A stretch of 64,000 nucleotides of DNA, taken from contig OZ223208.1 in NCBI GenBank assembly GCA_965140405.1, positions 2,976,001 through 3,040,000 on the forward strand, written 5' to 3'. Below, one piece after another: positions 36,960 to 45,747 of the stretch (the first letter of the stretch is position 1; each line of letters starts with the position of its first letter). Under the pieces are notes generated by a model, which was not told the DNA's origin, did not search any database, and saw only the letters and a list, made by a program, of their open reading frames with translations. The position numbers and the translations under genes were made by a program. Source of the DNA: G963556115 sp963666605 (GTDB taxonomy: Bacteria; Planctomycetota; SZUA-567).

Positions 36960-36989
36960 CTATTAGTAGGTATTTTATTCTACTAATAG
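36960..36989. repeat. Inverted repeat upstream of the precursor gene
   Basis: Perfect 10-bp arms CTATTAGTAG (36960-36969) and CTACTAATAG (36980-36989) around a 10-base spacer, about 50 bases before the 36912 start. No T-run. It could be a regulator site or a 5'-leader hairpin in the peptide transcript. Confidence 0.55.
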
Positions 36990-37210
36990 CCACCCATAAA
37001 GTGCTAGGATTCTCACGCCATCGCTGACTCTCAATTTCTCACTACTATATAATCACAGTAAGTAGAAATAATTTTTTTCTTATCCATCTTAATTTCCATT
37101 ATCAAAATATGTATTATTTAAAACTTAAATATCCATGCCTTTTTGCTATTTCATTATTATACTATTATAGACGCACTACTAGGGAGATTGTTCCACATAT
37201 TCCATATAAA

Positions 37211-37540
37211 CTATTTTTCTATATCATTATCAACATCCAGTGTATCTGCACCGGCTGCAGAGAGTAGATCTAATGAGTCCAAAGACAACTTTGCACCTTT
37301 TCTTCTCGATGCGACGGCATTCGAGGCAATGCTGTTCAACCTAGATATAAAAATTTCACTACCAGTATAAGGGTTAAAGCCCTCCGAACTACCTAAGCCC
37401 CAGACTATCTCCAAGCTCTCACGGTACTTACTAAAATAAGTATTGTCAGATTCATACCTGTAAAGCTCATCGAGATCCTGCGCAGAGCTTTCACCAGCAA
37501 GTACATCAGTAAGAATTAGTTCTGCTCTTGCTCTATCCAT
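37211..37540 (-). CDS. Short anti-sigma-like protein (FecR N-terminal-like), paralogue 2
   Basis: About 109 residues. The N-terminal 55 residues (MDRARAELILTDVLAGESSA, then DLDELYRYESDN and WGLG) resemble the cytoplasmic sigma-binding domain at the start of FecR-type anti-sigma factors. Unlike those, it has no membrane segment or periplasmic domain, and ends with a Ser/Ala-rich LDLLSAAGADTLDVDNDIEK. The neighbour at 37799 shares both ends. Two adjacent ATGs (37543, 37540) follow GAGGGA; I chose the second by analogy with the paralogue. Role in sigma control is inferred; an alternative is that the pair are substrates or chaperones of the export system. Confidence 0.7.
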   Translation of the reverse strand: MDRARAELILTDVLAGESSAQDLDELYRYESDNTYFSKYRESLEIVWGLGSSEGFNPYTGSEIFISRLNSIASNAVASRRKGAKLSLDSLDLLSAAGADTLDVDNDIEK

Positions 37541-37620
37541 CATAATTCCCTCATCAATCAACACCTAAAGCGCGGCTTGCAAGTACAATTGATAATTACA
37601 AAATGCCACTATTTAACAGA

Positions 37621-37763
37621 TTACTCTTCTGGACATTCTTCATCTTCAATGACGTTTACGAATAACCCTTCACATAATTATGTAGACACATTACCTCAGT
37701 ATCTGTTTCATAAATAATTATATTATATTTACAATATTGTACGGTAAATATGAATCCTTCCAA
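37621..37763 (-). pseudogene. Possible frameshifted small ORF between the paralogues
   Basis: Minus-strand frame from a TTG at 37763 reads EGFIFTVQYCKYN, then YETDTEVMCLHNYVKG; a one-base shift continues LFVNVIEDEECPEE to a stop at 37621. It looks protein-like but is short and broken, so this is a weak call. Confidence 0.25.
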
Positions 37764-37798
37764 CCACGATTACCTGAAATAGTTATGCTAAAGAGTGA

Positions 37799-38137
37799 CT
37801 ACTCTTTGGCTGTATTATCATCAATATCATTTATTACCGATCCTGATCCAGCTGCAAATAGCTGGTCAAGCGTATAAAAATTGATAACATTACTTTTTTT
37901 GTCTTTTGAAATAGTATTTAATACATTATCTAGAATTGCTGATATCGAATTAGCGATACCAATACTATCACTACCTACTTTACCCTCTCCCAGCCCCCAA
38001 GCAGTCTCTAAATCCACACGATACTCACCAAACTCTGGATTTTCCTCTTCATATCTTAGAAGTCTATCCAAATCCTGAGTAGAAATCTCGCCAGCCAACA
38101 TATCACTTAGTAGCTCTTCAGCCTTAGCTCTATCCAT
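37799..38137 (-). CDS. Short anti-sigma-like protein (FecR N-terminal-like), paralogue 1
   Basis: 112 residues, closely related to the protein at 37211: MDRAKAEELLSDMLAGEIST, DLDRLLRYEEENPEFGEYRV and ETAWGLGEG at the N-terminus, then a middle helix, and LDQLFAAGSGSVINDIDD at the end. Its ATG (38137) overlaps the last codons of the sigma-factor gene by 8 bases, and its GGAGG ribosome site lies inside that gene, so the two are translationally coupled. That arrangement is typical for a sigma factor and its anti-sigma factor. No transmembrane segment is visible, so any signal would have to be cytoplasmic. Confidence 0.75.
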   Translation of the reverse strand: MDRAKAEELLSDMLAGEISTQDLDRLLRYEEENPEFGEYRVDLETAWGLGEGKVGSDSIGIANSISAILDNVLNTISKDKKSNVINFYTLDQLFAAGSGSVINDIDDNTAKE

Positions 38138-38654
38138 CAAGCACCTCCTTCATATCCTGCAAGCCAGCAACTAGTGCAACATTGGCTCTATGAAGACGCA
38201 TCCTCACTGATGAGACAGTAAGATTAAGCTCATTTGCGACCTCTTTATAACTCATTCCATGATTTCTAATTAGATCGAATACCTCTTGTTGATCTTTGGG
38301 TAGGTTTGCAAACTCTTCGTTTATTCTGGTCTGCACTTCATTAGCGATACTACTAGCCAAAGGACATTGGGCACGTCCTTGAACATCTGGTATTTCAGCT
38401 ACAAAACGAACCAATTTTTTGCGCCTAATCTTCTCCCTAAAGACATTTATAGCTATCGTAAAGAACCAACTCTTGAGTGAGCAATCACCTCTAAAACTCT
38501 CACGCCCCTTCCACGCCCGCAAAAAGACCTCTTGAAGTAGATCGAGTGCTTGGTCACTATTCCCATCACAAGACCGAACCAAGTAGTTCGCCAAAATCTC
38601 TCCATGTTCATTACAAGCATTTATGAATTTCTCTTCCGTCAGAATGTAGCTCAT
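38130..38654 (-). CDS. ECF-type RNA polymerase sigma factor
   Basis: 174 residues with both sigma domains. Region 2: DQALDLLQEVFLRAWKG and SLKSWFFTIAINVFREKIRR. Region 4: LPKDQQEVFDLIRNHGMSYK, then EVANELNLTVSSVRMRLHRA as the -35-binding helix-turn-helix. AGGG 6 bases upstream sets the start. It overlaps the short anti-sigma-like gene at 37799 and lies upstream of the leader peptides and exporter on the same strand, so it is the likely activator of the peptide locus. The promoter motif it reads cannot be identified from one locus. Confidence 0.93.
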   Translation of the reverse strand: MSYILTEEKFINACNEHGEILANYLVRSCDGNSDQALDLLQEVFLRAWKGRESFRGDCSLKSWFFTIAINVFREKIRRKKLVRFVAEIPDVQGRAQCPLASSIANEVQTRINEEFANLPKDQQEVFDLIRNHGMSYKEVANELNLTVSSVRMRLHRANVALVAGLQDMKEVLDG

Positions 38655-38733
38655 ACTATTCCCTTACTTTGAGAGTTATTTCAACTTTACTGCTGGCACT
38701 TAAGAATAAATACACATTTACCAACTACAACTT

Positions 38734-40971
38734 TCAACCCTCAGCTTCATTTCTCAAAGAAATCTTATTTTTATCTATCAAGAAAGTTGTCATACCGCAG
38801 CTGAAAATAGCTTGAGCAAGTGATAACACCGGATCAAGTACCGCAATAACTCCGACCCCAGAAATAAACGCAGGCTCAAGGGGAAGATTCAATGGTACAC
38901 AGGTAATTGAAAGGAACATTATAAATGAGAGACCCACTGAGCCGATACTTGCTAATGTACAGAGCACAGCGCCTACAATTATAAAGCAATATTCAAATAC
39001 TCCCAGCTCTACCCCAAATACTTGAGCGATAAAGATCGGCATAATACTGTAGAATACCGTATATGACAGAGAGCAGACAAGAATAGCTAGAGGAAGCACT
39101 GTCACAGCCTGATCACCATTAACATGCTTGTTATTCTTTTTGAACGCCTCAATCCCAACAGGCATAGCAATAATAGCACTTCGCGCTGATAGTGCCACAA
39201 GAAAGAATGATCCAAATTCACTAAGTATCTCAGATAATGAAAGGCGTAACTTTATGCGCAACATCAATATAGAAAAAGGTATTACCAAAAGAGCTGCAAT
39301 ACTTATACACAAAGACAACTTCAGTATCGCCATCAAAAGATCAATACCAACATCTGAAATAAAGTCATAGGATAGCGCAAAAAGAATAAAAGGCAGTAAA
39401 TATAGTGACAGACAGATCATCCTGGTAAAGGTCTCAAGAATCGAGTCAAGGGCATTAATCACAATGTCACGCCCCGAGCTCTTCCCCCGAGCCAGCATGA
39501 CAGCAAAGAGGAAAGAGACAAACAGCACACCTAGTCTCTTATCCTCCGCCATAGCCCTTGTAAGATTAGGAGTTACAATATTATTCGCAACATCTAATAC
39601 CTGATCAAGGATATTGGTATCACCGCCTTCTTTGAAGCTATTAGAAACGTTCTGCAATAACTGTTGCTGGGCAGCAGGAGGAAAGTCAGCCCCTGGCTGA
39701 CCAATTATTCCAGCAAATACTCCAAGAATGCTAATCAACAATAAAGCGGTTGGAATTATTATGGCGATACGCTTGATAAGTCTCGAATTATTCCCACTTG
39801 CGAGTAACCTGTAAATACTTGTAATAACTGCTGTCGCCATAATTGGTAGTACACAAAGCTTCCAAAAGTTCATAAAGATATTGGTTGGAGGCAAAAGGTA
39901 CTCAGAAAATTGTGGCAAAATTACTCCCGTTATTCCACCAAGAACCATCCCACTAACAACAACCCAGGCATTTAAAAGCCAATGAGTCTCGCGCTTCTTT
40001 CTTATCACAAAAACCCATAATAACAGAAACACTACTACATATATAATACCAAGATATATATAACTCATCAGCGGTCTTTTAGAAGCATCAACTTTAGATG
40101 AATCATCTGGTCCCAGTGCATACTTTTCATTGATCTCTGCCACAGTCGCAGTTTTATTATTAAAAGTTATTTGCAGATAATCATTTATCAAGCGGAGAAG
40201 ATCAGGCTTTCTAGGATTTATTGCAATTGCTAATGGATCAAAATAATCAAGAGGGACTTCTTGGACTTTATAATCCAATGACTTTATTTCGTTAGAAAGC
40301 GAAAGAAGTATTGAATATGGAAGAACAGCTCCTGCAATCTTTCCTTCATAAACCAAAGCGAAGCTCTCTTGTGATGTCGATAATCTGTGTAGTGTTGCCT
40401 TAAGGAATGTAGAAGTCATAAGGTTGTCAGCAGTAGAATCTTTCATCGCAGCTATGGTGAACTCTTTTGAGTTGAGCAACCGCAAAATATCTTCATCACT
40501 TGGAGTCCGTCCTTTGAGTTTCTTTTGTATTTTAGCTAATGCCAAACGACTCAGTATTAGTTTATAGCCAGAAGTGACATGCGGGTTGGCAAAATATACT
40601 GCTTTATCACGACTAATAGTCTTACTGAGTTCACAAATTACTATATCTGCCTCATCTGCAATCAAGGTATCTACTAGACCGTCATATGTTATAGAAGTCC
40701 TCACAAACTCTGCCTTAACTCCAAGAGATTCAGCAATATCACGTGCAAGCTCAACATCAGAACCAGTCAACACTCCATCCTTTTCAAATACAAAAGGCGG
40801 CACATCAAACTTCATAACCGAGACTCTCAGAGCACCGTACTCCTGTATCTCACGTATATCTTGTGGCATCTCTGGCGAATAAAAACGCTCCTGAGAAAAT
40901 GAATTACCAGATAGCATAAGTAGCACAAGCATAATCACCGCATGCACCTGTGCTATTGTCATTTTATACAA
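38734..40971 (-). CDS. Fusion of amino-acid binding protein and SDF-family (dicarboxylate/glutamate) symporter
   Basis: 745 residues joining two usually separate proteins. A signal peptide leads a SBP_bac_3 domain (about 30-290): YGALRVSVMKFDVPPFVFE, LTGSDVELARDIAESLGVKAEF, and ADEADIVICELSKTISRDKAVYF. After a membrane segment (MSYIYLGIIYVVVFLLLWVF) comes an SDF domain (about 330-740): GGITGVILPQFSEYLLPPTN, LPIMATAVITSIYRLL and the C-terminal helices. It may be a Na- or H-coupled symporter with its own tethered binding domain. TTG at 40971 has GAGGAG 6 bases upstream; an ATG follows 9 bases later. It lies directly upstream of the ECF sigma gene by 80 bases. Confidence 0.85.
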   Translation of the reverse strand: MYKMTIAQVHAVIMLVLLMLSGNSFSQERFYSPEMPQDIREIQEYGALRVSVMKFDVPPFVFEKDGVLTGSDVELARDIAESLGVKAEFVRTSITYDGLVDTLIADEADIVICELSKTISRDKAVYFANPHVTSGYKLILSRLALAKIQKKLKGRTPSDEDILRLLNSKEFTIAAMKDSTADNLMTSTFLKATLHRLSTSQESFALVYEGKIAGAVLPYSILLSLSNEIKSLDYKVQEVPLDYFDPLAIAINPRKPDLLRLINDYLQITFNNKTATVAEINEKYALGPDDSSKVDASKRPLMSYIYLGIIYVVVFLLLWVFVIRKKRETHWLLNAWVVVSGMVLGGITGVILPQFSEYLLPPTNIFMNFWKLCVLPIMATAVITSIYRLLASGNNSRLIKRIAIIIPTALLLISILGVFAGIIGQPGADFPPAAQQQLLQNVSNSFKEGGDTNILDQVLDVANNIVTPNLTRAMAEDKRLGVLFVSFLFAVMLARGKSSGRDIVINALDSILETFTRMICLSLYLLPFILFALSYDFISDVGIDLLMAILKLSLCISIAALLVIPFSILMLRIKLRLSLSEILSEFGSFFLVALSARSAIIAMPVGIEAFKKNNKHVNGDQAVTVLPLAILVCSLSYTVFYSIMPIFIAQVFGVELGVFEYCFIIVGAVLCTLASIGSVGLSFIMFLSITCVPLNLPLEPAFISGVGVIAVLDPVLSLAQAIFSCGMTTFLIDKNKISLRNEAEG

Positions 40972-41499
40972 AGCTCACTCCTCTGCGAAATCCATAATAC
41001 TTATCTTTAACTTAAACTTAGATCTATTTCAACACACATAAATATTAGACGCCAGCTTTTTCTACCCCTCATTCTAAAGGATAGTTATACCAATGAAGCT
41101 CAATAATAGGTATTCAAAAAAGCCATATCAAAAATATATCTACACAACAACGTCAAAAGAGTCAACAAATCAAAATTATCATTTTAGGAATCAGAGTCTT
41201 AAAAAGTATCCTATTTATAATCTAATAGCATTAGTATTCTTGCAACTAAATCGCAACATTGATACCAGCACTATATTATTATTAAATAAAAAACAATCCA
41301 CCAACCTGATTCATTATAGTGCTATTACGTTAATATAGCAACCTATATTAACCTGACAATTCAGAATTATACTAGCAGGAAAGGTAAAACAGCGAAGCCT
41401 TTTAGTATATAAGTTAACGCATAAGCTATACAACATGATATTAGCATGTATATAAAAATGATGCCATATACAGTAAGGTTCTGTGAATTTCTACTGAGA
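40972..41499. other. Gene-free region with one hairpin
   Basis: A perfect 10-bp stem, GTTAATATAG with CTATATTAAC around a 4-base loop, lies at 41329-41352. An 81-codon open frame at 41093-41338 (plus) has AGGA too far upstream (12 bases) and a poor composition; I do not call it. Confidence 0.45.
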
Positions 41500-42555
41500 C
41501 TAGTTTCCATCCTTAAATATTAAAACCTGCTCTCCTAGATCGTCATCAATTCGGTAAACAGAACTCAAATCAGCAGCGACTAAAAATTTCCCAATGCAAT
41601 TACCAGAATCTGTATGTTTCGCTTTGATTACAAATCCACCTACACACAAATCAGAATACTTATACGTATCGACACATTCTATAGTATATGGTGTATTATA
41701 TATATTTAAACTAGTTAATACGGAAGGAAGGCTCTCGATAAATTTAATTGCTGTAGCCGCTTTTATACTTATGCATCCTGGAGCATATCTATACACACCG
41801 TCTGGTATAATCGTCATCTCACCCTCACGAACAATTCTAATTTCCTTACCGTCTGCACTAAAATAAAAATCAAGCTTATACTTGCCACTATCATTAAAAG
41901 AAGAATCATAGTGCGCATGATTTGATTCATCAACATTTAAGATACCAGAAAAACCCATATTCTCACCTCTGCTGAAGAGGTTGAGCTCAAAGATCAAAAG
42001 GCCACTTGGTAAGTGCTTTATAGTAAGAGCTTTATTCTCTATCTCACTACGACCACTATGTGTATACATACCACCAGTAACTGTACATCCAACAAGAGGA
42101 AAGTCCTGCACACTATCCTGTGTAAAAATTAAAGTCATTAATAGTCGCCATTCAGCACCTTTAACAATATCCATATAGTAGATATTTCCACTTTCTGAAA
42201 CGGCAAAGTGGTACAGCGCTGTGTATTTTGAACCATCAACAGAATTATCACCAGCAGATAAGACCATTACCGGATCGTTACCAATTATATCATACCCTTT
42301 TTTTATTATGACACTATTAGAGTTTTTATCCAATATATTCAATGCTCCAGATACTAAATTACAAGCACTAAAAAAATCCATATCAGGCTCACAAACTAAA
42401 GCTTTTTTAATATGTTCCGCAATTTTAACTTGTTGTAACATTGTATCATTTTGAGCATTATCACTCATTACATTCAAGGTTTCACTGCAGTAACACTCCG
42501 TCATTGCTGTACAAATAATGACAAGAACACATAAATACTTCGTAACGGTTTCCAC
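41500..42555 (-). CDS. Secreted protein of unknown function
   Basis: 351 residues with a GTG start (AGGA 8 bases upstream) and a signal peptide (TKYLCVLVIICTAMTECYCSE). The mature part has about 7 Cys, some paired by spacing, and a mix of strands: YDIIGNDPVMVLSAGDNS, YALYHFAVSESGNIYYMDIVKG and YKLDFYFSADGKEIRIVREG. The last is a predicted hairpin. It may be a periplasmic or outer-surface protein. I do not recognise a family. It is followed on the same strand after a short gap by nothing related, and preceded by a small membrane protein. Confidence 0.7.
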   Translation of the reverse strand: METVTKYLCVLVIICTAMTECYCSETLNVMSDNAQNDTMLQQVKIAEHIKKALVCEPDMDFFSACNLVSGALNILDKNSNSVIIKKGYDIIGNDPVMVLSAGDNSVDGSKYTALYHFAVSESGNIYYMDIVKGAEWRLLMTLIFTQDSVQDFPLVGCTVTGGMYTHSGRSEIENKALTIKHLPSGLLIFELNLFSRGENMGFSGILNVDESNHAHYDSSFNDSGKYKLDFYFSADGKEIRIVREGEMTIIPDGVYRYAPGCISIKAATAIKFIESLPSVLTSLNIYNTPYTIECVDTYKYSDLCVGGFVIKAKHTDSGNCIGKFLVAADLSSVYRIDDDLGEQVLIFKDGN

Positions 42556-42571
42556 TCAAAACATCCTTATT

Positions 42572-42823
42572 TTATTTTATACTAATAAGCAACACAAGCG
42601 TTGCTAGTATGTGAAGTAGTGCGAACAGAGCTACCAAACAAAAGAACATACTAACTATAAAAAGCATATACTTTTTCTTACCTTTAAATTTATTCTTGGA
42701 AATATAGGCAAGCCCTACCCCGCCTCCTATTACTCCAATTATGAATATAAAGATCACAAATATTAATTGCAAATTAAGTTCCTCCATGTTTCTAAACAAC
42801 AGACTTAACTTATTAATTAGCAT
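42572..42823 (-). CDS. Small membrane protein of unknown function
   Basis: Up to 83 residues with two membrane segments (QLIFVIFIFIIGVIGGGVGLA and YMLFIVSMFFCLVALFALLHI) joined by a basic loop NKFKGKKKY. The orientation follows the positive-inside rule with the loop in the cytoplasm. An alternative start is the Met at 42787. No clear ribosome site precedes either. The gene sits between two secreted-protein genes. Real coding status is likely because of the clean two-helix pattern, but not certain. Confidence 0.5.
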   Translation of the reverse strand: MLINKLSLLFRNMEELNLQLIFVIFIFIIGVIGGGVGLAYISKNKFKGKKKYMLFIVSMFFCLVALFALLHILATLVLLISIK

Positions 42824-42865
42824 CTAATTAGTATTAACAGCCACCTTCAATTAGCGTAATTTATG

Positions 42866-43948
42866 TTAACCGCATGCCTGCATTTCAAGGAGTCGTCTCT
42901 TTGTATCTATTTCTGCTTGCTCAAGAACCTGAATGACCTCATCAGACAGATTTACTCCTCCCTCTTCATTCTTAAGATGTTTCTTCGCATATTCAAGCGG
43001 AGTCTCACCAGCAAAATTTTCAATAGCTGGATTTGCATAATTGTCCACAAGCTCTTTGATTACACTTAGAGGATAAGATGCATATTCTTGTTTGTATAAG
43101 GAGGTAGCACGTTGTACTGCAAGGTGAAGAGCGGTATTTCCGTGCTCATCTATATCATTTATATAGCACCCGTAATTGACTAGAAAACTTACTATCCTAC
43201 TTGTATTATAATTCATCTCATTACTGGCTGCTGCAAGAAGCACAGATTTTCTTCCTTCATATTTGGCCTCCATGTATGCTCCAGCAAAGACCAAGTATTT
43301 TACCCCATTCATATTATTTGCTTTAACAGCCTCATATAGTGGAGAGGTTTGACCATCTCTATATTTATCATTTATATTTGCACCAACAGTTCTAAACTTC
43401 TCCATTACAGCTGTATTTGGATTTACTGCTGCCTTGAGGAAGAGTTCGTTTACCAGTTTGCACTCAAAAATTTCTACAACTTCTTCATTAGGATTTCGCA
43501 CAGCATACTTCATCAAGTTGTATACCGGATAACGTTTATCCTGCTGCTGAAGATCTAGGAGGAGCTCGATAACTTTAATATTTGTATTATAGCACAGTGC
43601 ATAATACAGCGGAGTTCCACTCAGCTTATCACCAATATCATTAGACTTGATGCCAGCAATAGTATTTACATCAGCACCATACCTGACAAGCAATTTAATA
43701 ACCTCTGGATTTGGATTATATTTTGCAGCTAGATGTATGAGTGACAGTCCTTCATCATTTGTAGCATTTATGTCTGCCCCAGAACCAATGAATTTATCAA
43801 GTGTTATAATTTCTTTATAACCTTCATATTTCGTCGCAGCAAATATATCAATGCCCTTATTAGGCACTACCACTTCCTCAGCCATAGAAATTGAACATAA
43901 CGCCGTAGTAATTAGTATAACTTTTGTTATTGTTGAAATTGTGCTCAT
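42866..43948 (-). CDS. Secreted ankyrin-repeat protein
   Basis: 360 residues with a signal peptide (ILITTALCSISMAEE). About seven ankyrin-like repeats follow: GLSLIHLAAKYNPNPEVIKLL, then VRYGADVN; GTPLYYALCYNTNIKVIELL; SPLYEAVKANNMNGVKYLVF; GNTALHLAVQRATSLYK; and GETPLEYAKKHLKNEE. Ankyrin repeats bind proteins; secretion suggests a periplasmic or exported target. AGGA 7 bases upstream sets the start. The gene ends 43 bases before the small membrane protein, so both may be co-expressed. Substrate unknown. Confidence 0.83.
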   Translation of the reverse strand: MSTISTITKVILITTALCSISMAEEVVVPNKGIDIFAATKYEGYKEIITLDKFIGSGADINATNDEGLSLIHLAAKYNPNPEVIKLLVRYGADVNTIAGIKSNDIGDKLSGTPLYYALCYNTNIKVIELLLDLQQQDKRYPVYNLMKYAVRNPNEEVVEIFECKLVNELFLKAAVNPNTAVMEKFRTVGANINDKYRDGQTSPLYEAVKANNMNGVKYLVFAGAYMEAKYEGRKSVLLAAASNEMNYNTSRIVSFLVNYGCYINDIDEHGNTALHLAVQRATSLYKQEYASYPLSVIKELVDNYANPAIENFAGETPLEYAKKHLKNEEGGVNLSDEVIQVLEQAEIDTKRRLLEMQACG

Positions 43949-44335
43949 AATTCATCCTTTTATAACTAATAAAAATCCATATTCAAAAAAGCAACCAGTT
44001 TGCTTCAAGTTCAGTATAAAACATTAGAGGACAAGGACTCACAAGCAATATTATAGGACGTTGAGTGAACTTTATCGGACTCTATATAAGATAATTACAG
44101 TTATAGTTGACCTCCTTTTAATTATTTTTAATAAAAAAAATTTGGCATCTCCTCCTACAGTACCAAAAACCCAACACATTTTTTAAATTTCACTGATAAG
44201 GAGAGTAAGGATAGTTATGTATTATTATTAACTATTACGTATTATATTTTCTTAAACACTGTTAGTTGCTTGTGTTTATATAGCTACAACTATAATAGTA
44301 TCTTTTATTTTAGGGTAGATTGATTATTAGAAGAC

Positions 44336-44635
44336 ATGAAATTGCTAGCAAATGGTGACTGCTTTATATATGGCTGGAAGCCTATGATAGAAGTAAAAAC
44401 CTTGGGAATATTAACTATAAATTTGGTCAAAAAAGCAAAGAATAAGCTATAGTGGAGCTGACTAATAGCAAAATATGATACTATTGATGCAGCAGGTCTG
44501 CTAGGCAGCATCGACTTTGTACGAATGGATAGAAGACATCATGAAGTAACTCCAGAATCAAGAACAGCAGGTGTATTTTACACACCGAGTCACCACTATC
44601 ATATGACTCTTACAAGATATATAAATTCAACATAA
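44336..44635 (+). pseudogene. Decayed ORF on the plus strand
   Basis: A single plus-strand frame reads MKLLANGDCFIYGWKPMIEV, then KTLGILTINLVKKAKNKL-stop, WS-stop, LIAKYDTIDAAGLLGSIDFV, then RMDRRHHEVTPESRTAGVFY and ends LTRYINST-stop. Two internal stops (TAG, TGA) disrupt it. The composition is clearly protein-like. I do not recognise the family. Upstream (43949-44335) I see no gene. Confidence 0.45.
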
Positions 44636-44646
44636 CTATCTACCTC

Positions 44647-45747
44647 TTATTCGGCATCTTTGTAACTGTCTCGAATCTCCAAAAATTTATCCAAGTTAGC
44701 AAACATCAAATCAACTAGAGAAGGGTCAAACTGCTTTCCACTCTCCTCCTTGAATAGATCGAGTATTTTATCTAGCTCCCAAGCATCCTTATAGACCCTT
44801 TTACTACCTAGAGCATCAAAAACATCTGCAATAGCCGTAATCCTTCCGTAAATATGTATATTGTCTTCTTTCAAGCCATTAGGATAGCCCTTACCATCCC
44901 ATTTCTCATGATGTTCATAGGCAACAATAGCTGCAGTCTTCAGAATCGGTCTCTTTGAATTCCTCAACATCTCATACCCAATTTGAGTATGTGTCTTCAT
45001 CGTTACCCACTCTTCTGCATCCAGTTTTCCTGGTTTTTTGAGTACAGAGTCAGGAATCCCCACCTTCCCAATATCATGCATAGGTGAAGCTATTCTCAAA
45101 GTATCTGCTTCCGTCTCACTGAGTCCTGCTGCTCTTGCAAGTATATATGAATACTCTGCTACTCTTTTGACATGCTGTCCTGTCTCTTTGGAGCGGGTCT
45201 CACCTATTTCACCCATTTTGTATACAATATCTTTCTGAGTATCAACAATCTCCTTGTTAATCTCTACAATATCAGTTATATTCAAAGCAAAGACCAAGAC
45301 AGAATCAATCTCTGGTATTCCTTTAAAGTGAACCATATAAGTTCGTTTACCAAATGCCAATTGATTGAACACACTCCCACTTTCCTCTATTACTTTTGCA
45401 ATAGAGCTATCTTTAGGAAACAGCTCATCCAAACTATCTACACCTTCAAAAACCTCAACAGCAGCTGCATTTTTAAAAGTGAGTTTACCATTTTTTTTAC
45501 CTAATAATATTGGTTCTGGGTTATAAATAGGAAATTGTGACAAATAATACCTCTGTTTAGCCACATCTTTATTCACCCCAACCATACCATACATTGGACA
45601 GTAATTGTACGAACTTGTTACAAATGAGAAAACACCTAAGAATGCAAGCCACCAAACATTAAAATAAATGGCAGCAAGTACAAGAACAAAACCTCCTACA
45701 TTTCGAACATGTTTTTCATATTTAAATAGATTTTGATAAACTTGCAT
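44647..45747 (-). CDS. DUF2892-PAS-HD-GYP cyclic-di-GMP phosphodiesterase-like protein
   Basis: 366 residues in three parts. Residues about 12-60 form a two-helix membrane segment (NVGGFVLVLAAIYFNVWWLA, then FLGVFSFVTSSYNYCPMYG) with the Cys-Pro feature of DUF2892. A PAS-like region follows (about 75-165, with FKNAAAVEVFEG). The C-terminal HD-GYP domain has HDIGKVGIP near residue 222, HTQIGYEML, HHEKWDGKGYPNGL and the RITAIADVFDAL helix. HD-GYP domains hydrolyse cyclic-di-GMP; the GYP motif is intact as GYP. The ATG at 45747 follows GAGG; a GTG at 45759 overlaps that site. Domain calls are firm; the coupling of the membrane part to the enzyme is unusual. Confidence 0.85.
   Translation of the reverse strand: MQVYQNLFKYEKHVRNVGGFVLVLAAIYFNVWWLAFLGVFSFVTSSYNYCPMYGMVGVNKDVAKQRYYLSQFPIYNPEPILLGKKNGKLTFKNAAAVEVFEGVDSLDELFPKDSSIAKVIEESGSVFNQLAFGKRTYMVHFKGIPEIDSVLVFALNITDIVEINKEIVDTQKDIVYKMGEIGETRSKETGQHVKRVAEYSYILARAAGLSETEADTLRIASPMHDIGKVGIPDSVLKKPGKLDAEEWVTMKTHTQIGYEMLRNSKRPILKTAAIVAYEHHEKWDGKGYPNGLKEDNIHIYGRITAIADVFDALGSKRVYKDAWELDKILDLFKEESGKQFDPSLVDLMFANLDKFLEIRDSYKDAE

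Noticed and set aside
41093..41338. 81-codon plus-strand open frame
   Set aside because: Ribosome-like AGGA is 12 bases away, composition is AT-driven (many Tyr, Asn, Ile), no protein-like domain.
44305..44511. 68-codon minus-strand frame
   Set aside because: Antisense to a more protein-like, broken plus-strand frame; no start signal.
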